64,000 nt of DNA from Haemonchus contortus (taxonomy: Eukaryota; Nematoda; Chromadorea; Rhabditida; Trichostrongylidae): assembly GCA_000469685.2 (NCBI GenBank), contig LS997563.1, forward strand, positions 5,192,781-5,256,780, read 5' to 3'. Positions 45,400 to 56,700 of the stretch are shown here, one piece after another. The position numbers and the translations under genes were made by a program. Each line of letters starts with the position of its first letter. The stretch's first letter is position 1. The notes below the pieces were generated by a model, which had not been told where the DNA came from, did no database searches, and was given only the letters and a program-made list of their open reading frames with translations.

Positions 45400-46559
45400 G
45401 AACCTAGACGAGCGAAAGGGCGTGAAGTGGCGGCGGAAACGCAGAGCCCCGTCAAGAGTGTCTCACACGATGTTTGCTCTTCCACTGAATCATACGTGGT
45501 GAATCTTATTCAACAATACTGGGAAACTAATTGAGTCACATAGAAATACGACTCGAAATTGTACAAAAAGTTAAGAGGGAAACGAAACGTGTAATTAGCA
45601 CTAAAAAGGTGCTTTCGGATAAACAACATAAACAATTACTGTACACAAACAAGAAATGAATTGTTCCAAACTCGTTCCAAACTTTGGTAGAAATCAGCAT
45701 GTTTCCGAAAACCAGCAAGTATAATACAAGTTCTCCGTAGCTGGAAGGGAGCCAAGAAAGGGAGACGGCTGATTTCTTGTTTGGAGTAAACAAATAAAAT
45801 AAAGAAAAAGTGTGAAGAAAACCGGTACGAGTAAGGAAAACTTTGGAGTTGAGGTGGTCTTCCAAGTAATTCGGGAATCCCAAGGAAGTTACCCTACTCC
45901 GAAGAGCAAAAACCATCGGAACTATAAAGTCACGGCACAGTAGGGGTGTGATGATGAAAAAAGAATTAGGATTCGAATGGGTTCTTCCTTTTCCCATGTT
46001 CTTTTAAATACGATTTTCAGGAAATGGTAACGAAGGACTGGTCCCGTAAGGCATCCACAAATGCATATGAAGAGCAGGTCTGGAGGGGAACACTTCCACT
46101 TCTCATTCCCAGGACAGACAAGGCAAGAACAACAGATTAGTGTCAATAGGACAAAGAACTTAGGACTGATAGGGAAAGAACGACATGATTTCTCGGAATG
46201 AGACAATGGAAAAAAGACTTGAGGACAAGGATTCTCTGAAGAGCGATCTGGCTAATTTTTTTTGGATTTTTTTCTGAAAGTTTTTTATGTGGCTTTATCA
46301 GGTGATTGGTTTGGTTTGAAGGAGGAATTGGTTGACAGAGGTACCAGCTGAAATGAGTACTGCTACTAGTAATAAGTGTAGACTGTAGTGTCGATTAAAA
46401 GCGGAAATCACCAAAAAAGAAAAGTTGAACCGAACGGTTACTGGAAAAAATTGGAGAAAAGTTGAAAACAGTTAAAAGGTTTTTTATGACAACCTTATTC
46501 TTTTTGAGAAGAGGTTAAATATTGAGAAGGTACGCTTAGTAAAAAAATGTTCACTGCAA

Positions 46560-46640
46560 GAAAGCCGCACCAGCTGGTGAGATTCAGATTTGGTTCCTCT
46601 TCATTTCCTTCTATTAAATCCATGTTCATTCCCTTTTCAC
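46560..46640 (-). CDS. Possible upstream first exon (acidic N-terminus)
   Basis: A strong minus-strand acceptor (TTGCTTTCAG) is followed by ATG at 46629 and an open acidic frame, MNMDLIEGNEEEPNLNL, for 44 codons. It lies upstream of the membrane protein gene on the same strand. A donor TG|GTGCGG could join it in frame to 45402, but the donor is weak, so the link is speculative. Confidence 0.25.
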
Positions 46641-47469
46641 CTGAAAGCAAGTCCGGATTTTGGTTGAATCAGAGCTTTGAGAACTATCGCAAAAAACTTT
46701 TTTAAGGTGACTTTTCATATCCGGTAAGCTAGTGGGGTACGGAGAATGAAGACATAACAACAGTCAATTGGCTTAAAAACAAATTTTTGAGTCTTTCACA
46801 ATTTTTTTAAAAAGCACATATGGTGAATTAAGAACTTTGGTCAAGTCTAGTTTTTTTTCTGAAAAAAATCGTTTTGCTTACTCAATTCCTCGAACTCCCC
46901 TCAACTGACTTGGGCAGAGTCCTTTTAATTCCGCAAAAAATGTTGGATTCAACAAAGGGTCTCTGCTCTAGCTAGGGTTCAGTCATCCTGGGAGTAGTTT
47001 TAGAGGCGATTTGAATGAGCCTTTTAATGAGAATACGTAGGTGAGGGTAGGAGATAACTGGGCAAGCAAAAGGAAGAGAGTGGATAGGGTGGATGAGCCA
47101 CCGAAGAAATTGCCATGGAAAGTGCCGCATCTTGGCAACCGAAATGAGCTGCTTCAAGTGGATTCGCCGGTAAACAATCAAATTGAGCCTACATTTTGCA
47201 AGACGGGGAGAGGGCAATCTACTGGGACAGCTTGGACAAAAATGGATTTCAAGCAAGCACCACATTTCCTTGAATCTCTCTGGGAATCTACAAAAGACTC
47301 CACCAATGCTTTTTTCTGAGAGCAGTATTAAAGTTTGAAAAGAACAATGTCACAGTGCCCCATTTATAATCCTCTGAAGCTTTAATTCTCTCAACTTTTT
47401 TCAAATATCAAGAGCTTTTCAGACCGATGAGTGATAAGGTGACCTCGTGCCAATACCTCATGATTGAGG

Positions 47470-47640
47470 GATCAAATCCGGAATCATGGCATCCATACAT
47501 GGACCTCAAAATTGCTTTGAAGGATAGAAGCGTCGACTTGCTGGATTTTAGGTAATTGTTTAGGGTACACACACATCCTCACGATTTTGATGAAAGTCGG
47601 ATACGGGGCGCATTCCACGGACAATTAAAGCCAAAAACGT
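47470..47640 (+). repeat. Degraded SINE copy
   Basis: GGATCAAATCCGGAATCATGGCATCC and the later GAAAGTCGGATACGGGGCGCATTCC recall the SINE head and 3' part. Bases 46641-47470 and 47640-48437 show no supported gene. Confidence 0.35.
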
Positions 47641-48437
47641 TATGCTTAGTTCTTCGAAAAAAACCAAAACCTGATTACCGTCGCTCTCGGACACCAAGAA
47701 AGATCTCAAGAAGAAGGAAAGATCCGAGAATCTCAATACGATAAGGGCCTGGTATAGTAGCAATAACAGCTTCGAATAAAACAAAATGCCATTCCAACGC
47801 GGTCTTCAGTATCGGCTGAAATGCAAAACAACTAAGCCTCTTATTGCACAAAACACAATTCAGTTGCAGAATCCCGAGGGGGTGACACAAGTCCAGCCTT
47901 TTTTGTTGTCCATTTGGGCTTTAATACCACCACGACAAAAGCTTCTCACTTAGATTAAGAAGTCATAAATTTTTATAGCTCGCCGTATACGATGGCCCGG
48001 AACCATAAAAAATTTTCGGAAGTTTTTATCAAGTCACAAATCAACTAAAAGCTCCTGAAAATTTGGATGAGAACTGACGTTTTCACCTTGAATTTTACCT
48101 TCGCGTTGGAGTAGTCTGGGATTTCTTAGGTACAGTAAGTTAAGGCTCAGAGGCCAGACCTCGGATCGGATCTCACTAAAATAAATCAAGCGTTTAAAAA
48201 CTTTTGATCACTCTAAAATCCGTGCAAAGTGATGGGAGATGCCGGAATTTTGGCGGGATTTTACAAGGTGAGATCATTGTTCATGGACAGTTTCATCCGG
48301 TAATTTTTCTGGCCTCAGTCCAAACACCTCATTGGATAAAATATCCACAACTACAACGATGAAAGAATTCAACTTCTTTTCTAAATAGTCAGGTAGGAGA
48401 AGGAGCACAACCAGTGCTCAGGCTATTTTGTTGTTGT

Positions 48438-48950
48438 TTAACTATTCCTGGACTTTGAATGTTTCCCCTTTGCGTCTGTTTCTATAAAACAACCGTGTAT
48501 TGTTGAAAAAATCACTGAGCGGCATGATTCATTTGCGATGCATCGGAATGTCGACCTCACAACCAAGTTTGTAATAGGATTTGCCAATGTTTTGCTTTTC
48601 AAAGTCGTAATCTTGTAGAAAAAGTTCACGGACAAGCAACGAGCCCTTATAGCCCTTCCAATTCCGCTCAGAAATCCCCACACAAAACCTCGACATGAGC
48701 TGCACTTCTTTCTAGCTAACTTTCCCTCCATCTCTTCAATCTACATCAAGTTTACGAGAAGCTGAAAGGGTTTTGTAGACGAAGTTCACGAACGAGCGAA
48801 GAGCCCCATGTAGCCCTCCCATTCACTTGTGAACTTTCCCAGGTTCAAATCACAATTCGTTTACTATAATATTTACTTACCAGTAACTGTAATTTGAAAC
48901 CAGTAATAGAGCAGTACCAGAGAGAGCTTATCACAATCCAAAATTTTCAT
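48438..48950 (-). CDS. Small secreted PAN-like protein (three exons, one of 17 bp)
   Basis: Minus-strand exons 48881-48950, 48745-48761 and 48438-48611 join in phases 1 and 0; 86 residues. The start MKILDCDKLSLVLLYYWFQ is a signal-peptide-like hydrophobic stretch followed by a clean GTAAGT donor. The last exon has LANPITNLVV, then FRCIANESCRSVIFST and HGCFIETD, the Cys spacing and CRS-x-x-F strand of the second half of a PAN/Apple module, close in style to the large PAN gene. It ends in a basic tail. The 17-base middle exon has a good acceptor (CCCTTTCAG) but a weak donor (GTAGAT), so the middle of the model is the least certain part. No nearby AATAAA was found. Confidence 0.5.
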
Positions 48951-48999
48951 CAAATAGCGAGAGAAAGCAGAGAGAGATCACAGAATCTCTTCGCTTTCC

Positions 49000-51900
49000 T
49001 AATTCACTTTACTGTTCCAGCTACCAATCGGTTAGGCCTTTATTGACGAGTTTTCGACTTCTTCAGACTCCTCTTTCAAGAGTATCCCACACTACGACGT
49101 TCACTTGAGCTATTCACCGACTGCCTCCTTTCCGTCGTCGGCTCCCTGGCTTTCACAAGGTCCACTCACCTGCAGAGCCCGCTACTCCTACAGAAGTCCT
49201 CCTACCCAAAGAACTCAGCCCCTCAGTACTGACTTCAGCTCAGTGAAATCCTCTTCTTCGAGCTGTCTTTGCCTTTAACCAATGAAGTAGGCGACTTGCT
49301 GATGTCACTAACCCACCAATGACTTCGTCAGTTGAGAATTAGGCAGTGGACATAGGACCTCTTCCGCAATCTATCATGCTTGAATGGAGAGTAATGGTTG
49401 GCCGTCGGAACTGCAATCACGTCAGGGTTTGGTAAGACTTTCGTATGCATGACTAACCATGCATGTCTAGTCGCCATGATGTCATCTGCCGAAAAAAATT
49501 CGAAGTCTGCCCATAATCGCAATCACGAGAAGAATTAGGAGGAAGATTTTCGACCTAATGGCTTGCGCTTTGACGAAACGCATTGAGATCCGATTTCGTG
49601 AAGAATCTCCTGGGCCTGGAACGATTCTTGGTTCCTCAACTTCGACCAAATATTGCCTTCAAAGACCTTTTTGAGATGAACAGCTTAATAATCATGTCAA
49701 AGAGAATACACAGCAGTTCGGTCTCAAAGGGTCCCCACTGAAATATCTCGGCTGCTTGGACTCCTAAACGACCTATACTGGAATGCGCCACGCACCCGCT
49801 TTTTTTCGCACTTGGATGCTCGATGAAGCTCACCTTGTTATATGCTTAGGTAATAGCCTGCACAAGAAAATGCTAGAAAAATGCCAAAAAATAAAGAGAT
49901 GGTAAGAAGTTATCAATACGGTATCTATTTGGCAATAGGCTACGGTGAAATGTAAAAACAAAAATACGAAAATTTGAAAATGATCGATAGTGCTCCTATA
50001 CGGACCGGCTGAACAAAGACCCGTTCAACCTACGGAATGACTTTTGTCGACGTACAGACCATTTTTTAATCCGTCTAGTTCGATGTGGCTGGAACTAACC
50101 AGTTATGGAGGGTTTAAAAGCTTAGCAGGCCGTGCCGGAACGGACGGTCGTGGTAACGGAGCCTGTTGTCAGTGCTCTCGGCCAAAAAAGTCTAGAAGAG
50201 TACCTGCCAAGAGGAGACGGGTCTGTTGTACACCATACTCATAACAGACCCCACCGGTATCGTTCACCTTGAAAGCTCAGTGGGAAACTTTTTTTGGTTG
50301 AAAGACTTGGGCCCTGCTCCCATTCCCTGGGCGTGTGAACGGCAAATCAACTGGTTTCCTAGGAAGGATGCTACATCAGGTAAAAAAGTAAAAACAGAAG
50401 GAATAGGAATACTAAATTTATTGGGCTTAAGGCAAAGGTAGCATGTTATTAACGATGAGGACGAGTTTCCACCCTCACAGGGGAGGGAAAAATGAGTTTT
50501 TTCCTCATTAAGGTATAGTGCAATCTATAAATAGGAAAAAAACACATGGTGCCATGCACTTAGTTGCTAGGCAGCTTATTCGGTTCGCTCGCAGATGGCT
50601 CACGATGACTGAATGGATTGGAAAAATTTATGAAGATAGCAGCAAACAAGTCTTATGATCTAGAATGCATACGTATGAAAAGTTTATGGGGGACGGGAGG
50701 GGACGTAAAAGCTCAACGACGACGTCAACACACGTCTCGATTCGATTCACTGGATATATGGGCTCGGCGACATGGAACGATGAACATGAAATGGGTTACA
50801 TCTGGGCTTTCGAAAAAGTCGGTGGAGGAGTAACTTCAATGGCGAACAATAAAAATCGAAATATCGAAAAGGGCACATTGAAATTGTCATCGGAATGTAC
50901 TTGACTATATGGCAAAGCCAATAATTTCTGATGGGTGAAAAAGAGTGAGAACAAAGGCATAATAGCGTCTTTCAACTGCATTTAAGGATACCAATTAAAT
51001 CTAAAAAAACCTTGATAATAAGAGGACTGGAAGTTACCCTAACCCTTAAAACCCACCATTTAACATTCCCTTCACGCTGTTTCAAAAACTTCCCCTAGTA
51101 CTCAGGACCACCCATAAAGAGCTGATGAAGCACATACATAACTGTCGCGAGGAGCGTACCATAAGTTCAACTTCAACCCAGGATCGTGTAGATATAAGGG
51201 AGTGACCAATACAATGATGCGCGGAAGCCAGTTAGGAGCGAAGCAGTCGTGGAGACTTTGGACGGAAATCTCGTTTAGGGTAGCAAAATTTCCATGTTCT
51301 CACCTCTGTTTAGGAACGTCTACTTCAAAAAGTTGTGGTGCTCGTGCTTTCCGAACAGACCACCCTAATTTTTGTCTAAAGGCGCTTTTCGGAGGTCCAC
51401 CTCCCAGGTCTGTACTGATCCTTTGGAAAAAGACAAATTTGATGAGACGAGAGAACCACGAAGAGCTGACTATCACAGACATATTTATGAGAAAAAGCCG
51501 ATTGAGCTGGAGGCATGCAAGCCGACTGACGTCAGACCGCGAGCTTGAGGGGCTTCCTTCTTCACGAGAGCAATTACTTATTCTATCTGCTAGCTTATGC
51601 ATGAGTAAGGATTTTCTGGCACTTAAGAATTCTTTCAAGAATCATTTCTTTGGCTTACTCAGACCTACACGAGAACCATGTATGAGAGTATAAAAACAAT
51701 AAGAACCTATGAAACTCGAAAAGCCTTAGCGTTGACAATTGCTTGATCCTGAAGACGAGGTAGGCAGTAGGTAGTCTATTGATGGGAATTGTTCATTGCG
51801 CTATGTAAACAAACAAAAATGAGTGGGTGACGTCACTCCAACAAACAATCTTATGGCGATCCTTGAAACAACAGTAAACAAAAATAGGCGGGTAGAAGGG

Positions 51901-52008
51901 CCATCCATTTTTGTAGGGACTATATCAGGCCAGCCAGGACTTTGTACATCTCTCCGACACAGTTGTTTAGCACAAGGCTAAGGCGCAACATAAGAATATT
52001 ATTTACGA
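49000..52008. other. No supported gene
   Basis: A CT/GC-richer patch at 49080-49300 lies upstream of the small PAN-like gene and may be its promoter. Open frames of 163 codons (51202-51693, plus) and 112 codons (51300-51638, minus) overlap on opposite strands and neither resembles a known family. Confidence 0.35.
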
Positions 52009-52257
52009 ATGTTGACAGTTTGTGGTGGCTGCTTAGCGACATTCGGAAGACTGCTCGGAGGTGCTTTATTGCGGAGATCATTTGTGCTTTTGTGGCTGAG
52101 TTTGATCCCCTTTGCAGAACATATGGCGCATCCCGGCAAAGCAGAAGGTCGCATGGATCATTCCTGTCTTAATGTTGCGCCATCATTATCGCAATCCCCA
52201 TTACAACAGCAATCGCTCACCGAGATTGACATCCCGAGTCCAAGAATAAACTTTTGA
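52009..52257 (+). CDS. Unassigned small open frame with hydrophobic start
   Basis: 82 residues starting MLTVCGGCLATFGRLLGG, with a second hydrophobic run (SFVLLWLSLIPFAE) and a Gln/Ser-rich polar tail. No splice partner, no clear acceptor before the ATG, and no recognised family. An AATAAA lies just before the stop. It could be a chance frame. Confidence 0.25.
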   Translation: MLTVCGGCLATFGRLLGGALLRRSFVLLWLSLIPFAEHMAHPGKAEGRMDHSCLNVAPSLSQSPLQQQSLTEIDIPSPRINF

Positions 52258-53294
52258 CGGGCACTCACCCATTACCTCGCTCTACTACTGGGCCATTTCG
52301 AAACAGAATCACAATATACAACTTCTAGTCCTATGAAAGTTCTTCTTATTTCATTTCACTTTCATTTTCACCTTTCCGCTCATCAACAAAAATTTGTTTT
52401 TGCGAAGCTTAGAGTCCTTTATTGGGCTCCTATCAATCCAATTCAGTGGCTGCTACATAGTGGCTAGTTGGCAGCCATATTTACAAAGCTCATATAAGTA
52501 AATAGTTATGTAATAAATAAGTAGTGATCCAATCCATTAGTTGAACATCAAAGTTTTTAAGCGAAATAAGGTCTGCATAGAAGTCAATTTAGAACAGAAA
52601 TAAGAGCCAAATTTGGAAAAGTAGGTATCATAGAGGAAGGATGAGCTGAAGGGAGCCGAACGAGTTCAGGAGAAGGAAATGACCGAGGGTGGACTCAATC
52701 ATTTCGCTAAAAAGAACCAAAAAATCACTTGCATTGGGGACTGCCGACAGAATTAATATTACATAAATAGAAAAAAATAATTATAAATTAGCTTCGAAAA
52801 ACTGTCTTCATAGAACGTCATTCGAGGCCCTCATTTGTAGCACAATATGAGTTCAGTTGTAATGCTCAGAAGAAAGCATTAGCCAACTCAATGCTAAATG
52901 CTTCCGCATGCCTCCGACCTATTGATAGCAGTTCCTACTGTTATCTCTACCAGTGCAGCATGAAGTGATCAGCGTTCCCAGACGAGATGTTCTCAACATA
53001 TATTTTGAAACATGAGAGCTTTTGTTACTGGTTCTCGAAGTTTTAGCACCTACAGGGTCAGAGAATCAGCATTATGGACTGCATACGTGTCGTTCGGACG
53101 AATCAAGCAATCAGTAATACGTCTAAGATGTTCTGTATCACATACATATGGTGTTCTATGGATGCCTTTACACTCATAGAACAAGACAAATGTCTGGCTG
53201 GTTTTGTCAGTGCCAAAGAACCATTCCAAGATATGTACCAGTAATACCCATTACTTTTGATCAGTTCGTAAAGGCTCTAAACCGTGCTGTTTAT

Positions 53295-53760
53295 CTTATA
53301 GGATCAACTTCGCAATAGAATAGGCCGCATTGAGTCCAGACCAGCCCAATGATGTGGTTCTAAATATTTCTGCCAACAAGTCGGTAGTGTAAATGAAAAC
53401 CATAAACCCATGCCCATGAATTTTTTGAACCCCATGAAACTAAACCCAGTGAAACATCGTAAAGGGCAAGTACCCATTGAAGAATTGATGGAATTCGGGA
53501 AAGAACTCAGGCATTTGTTCCTTCTGGAGCGATTTATCATTTCCGTTTTCCACTTTGTCCATATCACTTTACAGCTACTCTATCGATGAAGTTATAACCA
53601 CGGAGAGTTCCAAAAAGTTTGAACACGCCGCCCACACTAGAACCCCAACCCAGTCACCCTGCGAATTCGGTAGTGGAGAACCTTCGGAACTTTCGAACGC
53701 TTTCAGATCATTCACCCTTCATTCTCAGGGAAGCTGTAAAAGAGAAACACCTTGAACAGT
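53295..53760 (+). pseudogene. Degraded coding remnant, family uncertain
   Basis: After an acceptor-like TATCTTATAG a frame reads DQLRNRIGRIESRP, meets a TGA, then continues in the same frame with KYFCQQVGS, NPMKLNPVKHRKGQVPIEEL, MEFGKELRHLFLLERF. A second protein-like stretch, KKFEHAAHTRTPTQSPCEF, follows in another frame (53555-53755). An in-frame stop and a frame change in otherwise protein-like sequence suggest a dead gene copy. I see only a faint likeness to CTLH/CRA-type helical repeats and do not assign a function. Confidence 0.3.
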
Positions 53761-56700
53761 GCAAAGGGAGCATGTGAAATAGGATACTCAAAGTTGTGTG
53801 GAACAAGCTCTACGATCATTTTACCATCTGATGTTTCCAAAGGTTGTCACAGCAAGTTTTTTTGCCGACCTCATTCTTTTAGGTAGAACCTCTCCTCACA
53901 AGTAATTACAGCACATTCCAGATTTTTCGTGGGTAAACTATGCTGATGAAACTGGTTTGGAGAATGACCGAAGGCAGTGCTTCCCAGTGATTGCTATCCT
54001 TTGCTTATCGTTCATGAGTCCTCCTTAAGGAATACGACGGTAAAGTACTCAGAAACTTTGACAGACGTTTCTTTCTGAAATACGTTCATAGTTCTCAGCG
54101 TTACGAATCCCGATGAGCTATAGAATATTTATAGAATTCCGATTAGCACATCTACTTCAATACGAACTCTTTGATGATGATTTGTTTGGTACGTGCCATT
54201 GCTCTTACTGCTATGCTAATTATTAGAAGTCACGAAAAGTAAGGACTGAGTTGCCTGGAGGGAGTTCTGGGTATACGCTTTTCCTCACGCGGGCAGGTCT
54301 CACCTAAGGGGAACTTTCAAGGAGTATAGCATCCACTCAGTACCCCGGAACAGTAGTCGAGGGGTTCAGATGGGATCTTCACTGAATCTTTCGAATAATT
54401 CTTTGATTTCAAGACATAATTATGACGACTTTTGCTGGGATACAAGGAATAACTGTCAAACGCGCCCCTCAATGATCCCCTTCAGTTGATCCCGAGCACA
54501 ACGTAGGAACGTGGGAACGTGGCTGGTCGAGAACGAATCAAACGATCACAGAACTTTCTCATCGCCTCTGATTCATTCTCACCCTTATCTCGCCCGGCGA
54601 GTAAAAAAGTCAAACAATTCACGTCAAACTTCAAAAAAACCATAACAAGAAATGTCATATTACTAATAGATTGTGAATGTTCGCCTAAAAAGCTGCCTAC
54701 TCTTCAGTTAAACAGGAAGAGAAGCTTAATGATAAAGAGTAGCCCATGGGAAATCTTTCGGAAGAAATTCCTTCAAACGCCTGGAAATGAAATACAGGTC
54801 GAAGATTACCTAGGGAATTCTCGAAAACTTATAGGCTGCATACATGGCAAGTGAGTCCATACAATTTGGAGATATCGGTTCTGACAATTATTGTGTAAAT
54901 GGATTTTGAAATTCCTTCTGTCTGACTAATAAAGTTGCCAGAACGACAAGTAATTGGGTTGGAAAACCTTTGGGTCGGATATGGGTCGAACACTGAATCC
55001 CACGGCACAAAAGTCAATCTATCTGGGATGCTCTAGACCGGAAACGTCATTCGCATGACAAAACAGTAGAGCGATTACAGATTAGGTAGAACAGAACACA
55101 ACACGTGGTTGGATTATCCACCGATACGGCCCACTTGGGGTAGGGCTGCTAGAAGGGTATTGGAGTCTTTGTATACGTCCAACAATAAAGGCCGATTGGG
55201 CCAGACTTGTCGGCGAAGGAAACGTAGGGGGAGCGCTTTTGGGCCAATCGAGAACAATAGGGAGGACAGCTGCTATAAATGCTATGCTCTCGCACTTCCT
55301 GCCTCTCAATCATATACCACGAACCCAGACAATTTTCACGAACGCAGTCACCAATTGGTACAAAAGGAATCGAAGCGCAGGTGTAATGAAACCAGATACG
55401 TCAGTAGGGTCAACGACGTAGGCAACAGGTGAAGCATATCACAGCCGTAAAAATGGCGCAATCCGTCAAAGCCAATGGACCAGGCGGAAGAAATTTCTAA
55501 ATTCAGAATCGACCCAAAAATGGCTTCATGAACTGGTGATCGCGGAATCGCCCTCTACTTCATGCCATCGTTTCCCACTGAGTGAGCAATCTGATGTCAA
55601 AAGATCGACTGAAAGCCCCTACTATCTAACGAAAAAAGAGACCTTTCGATCCAGAAGTTTGGAAGGAGACCTGTCCCTCTCTGAGCCCCCATGTCGACCA
55701 GTGCTGGGAAATAACATTAGGGGATGCAGAAAATGCAACCAAGATGGAACTGGGAGAGGCTATCCCACCTTACCAAGGAGTTGATGTTGTTGAAAGCGCG
55801 GCCGCTTAGTAATTACTGGGACAACCGGCTGGACCCATCAATGGCAGGTCGTTCCCTGACATTCTTCAAGGACTCGCTGGAATGGTCACGATTTTCAGAT
55901 TATTTACAACAATCATAAAGAAAGAGACGAAGGAACAGAACGAAAATTTTTTTGAAAGGAGAAGGAAAGGTCTTGAAGAGCATGTGCCCGGGGTAGATCT
56001 GGCTTCTGACTAATATCTTGCGAGCTAGGGATATTGGCTCAATCAAACAAAACAGCATAGGAGATAAGCTTTTTGTAGCAGTCGACGTGCGTTGCCTACA
56101 CGCTTTTGTGTCCTAACACGTCATGCTTTAAACTATTTTTAGCCCCTCCTATCTTGAACCACCTGTTCGTGCAAATATTGCATCCTTATGGGTAGCGGCC
56201 GGCCATATATGATTCCAATGCTACTAGGAGAGTAAGCCTTCACCTAAAGTCTCGACATTTATTCCTGAAAAGGGACCTACCTTCCTCTATAATGACGTCA
56301 TGGCATTCGCAATACCAACCCAAATAGGAGTTAGAGCAGACGAAGTCTCTGAGGAGAAGGGCTCACTCGAAACGATGGGCTTCTGGGACTGTGACTCAAA
56401 CAAACCAGCAACTTTACCCTATTTGACGTTTGCAGTCTGAGGGTAAAAAAATTGTTCTCAAGTCAACCAAGGCGAAAGTCAAAGGGTTGGACAAAAAGTG
56501 ACACAACTCTGACATTCGGGCATACTCGAAATTGGTTACTTTTTATCGAACACTGGCAAGCTTATTGAATAGAAAGAATTGGCTTTGGTTGCTGGAACGT
56601 TATGCGAAATTTCCATATTTATTAGTGCTTTCCGAGAAAGTCAGATGTAATGGAATGAGAGCTTAATCACGTTTTGCCATGATTTTTCTGTAATAGCAAT

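Noticed and set aside
45536..46206. Overlapping 153- and 94-codon minus frames rich in hydrophobic residues
   Set aside because: Low-complexity T-rich strand gives Phe/Leu runs by chance; no acceptor/donor pair or homology supports coding.
47041..47319. 92-codon plus frame
   Set aside because: No motif and no splice signals; a frame of similar size is open on the opposite strand.
50044..50244. Gly-rich frame ending in CCQCS, briefly considered as a collagen end
   Set aside because: No Gly-X-Y repeat and no partner exon; the resemblance is only a few residues.
51202..51693. 163-codon plus frame with a 112-codon frame opposite
   Set aside because: Both strands are open over the same bases and neither resembles a family; most likely chance or an old repeat.
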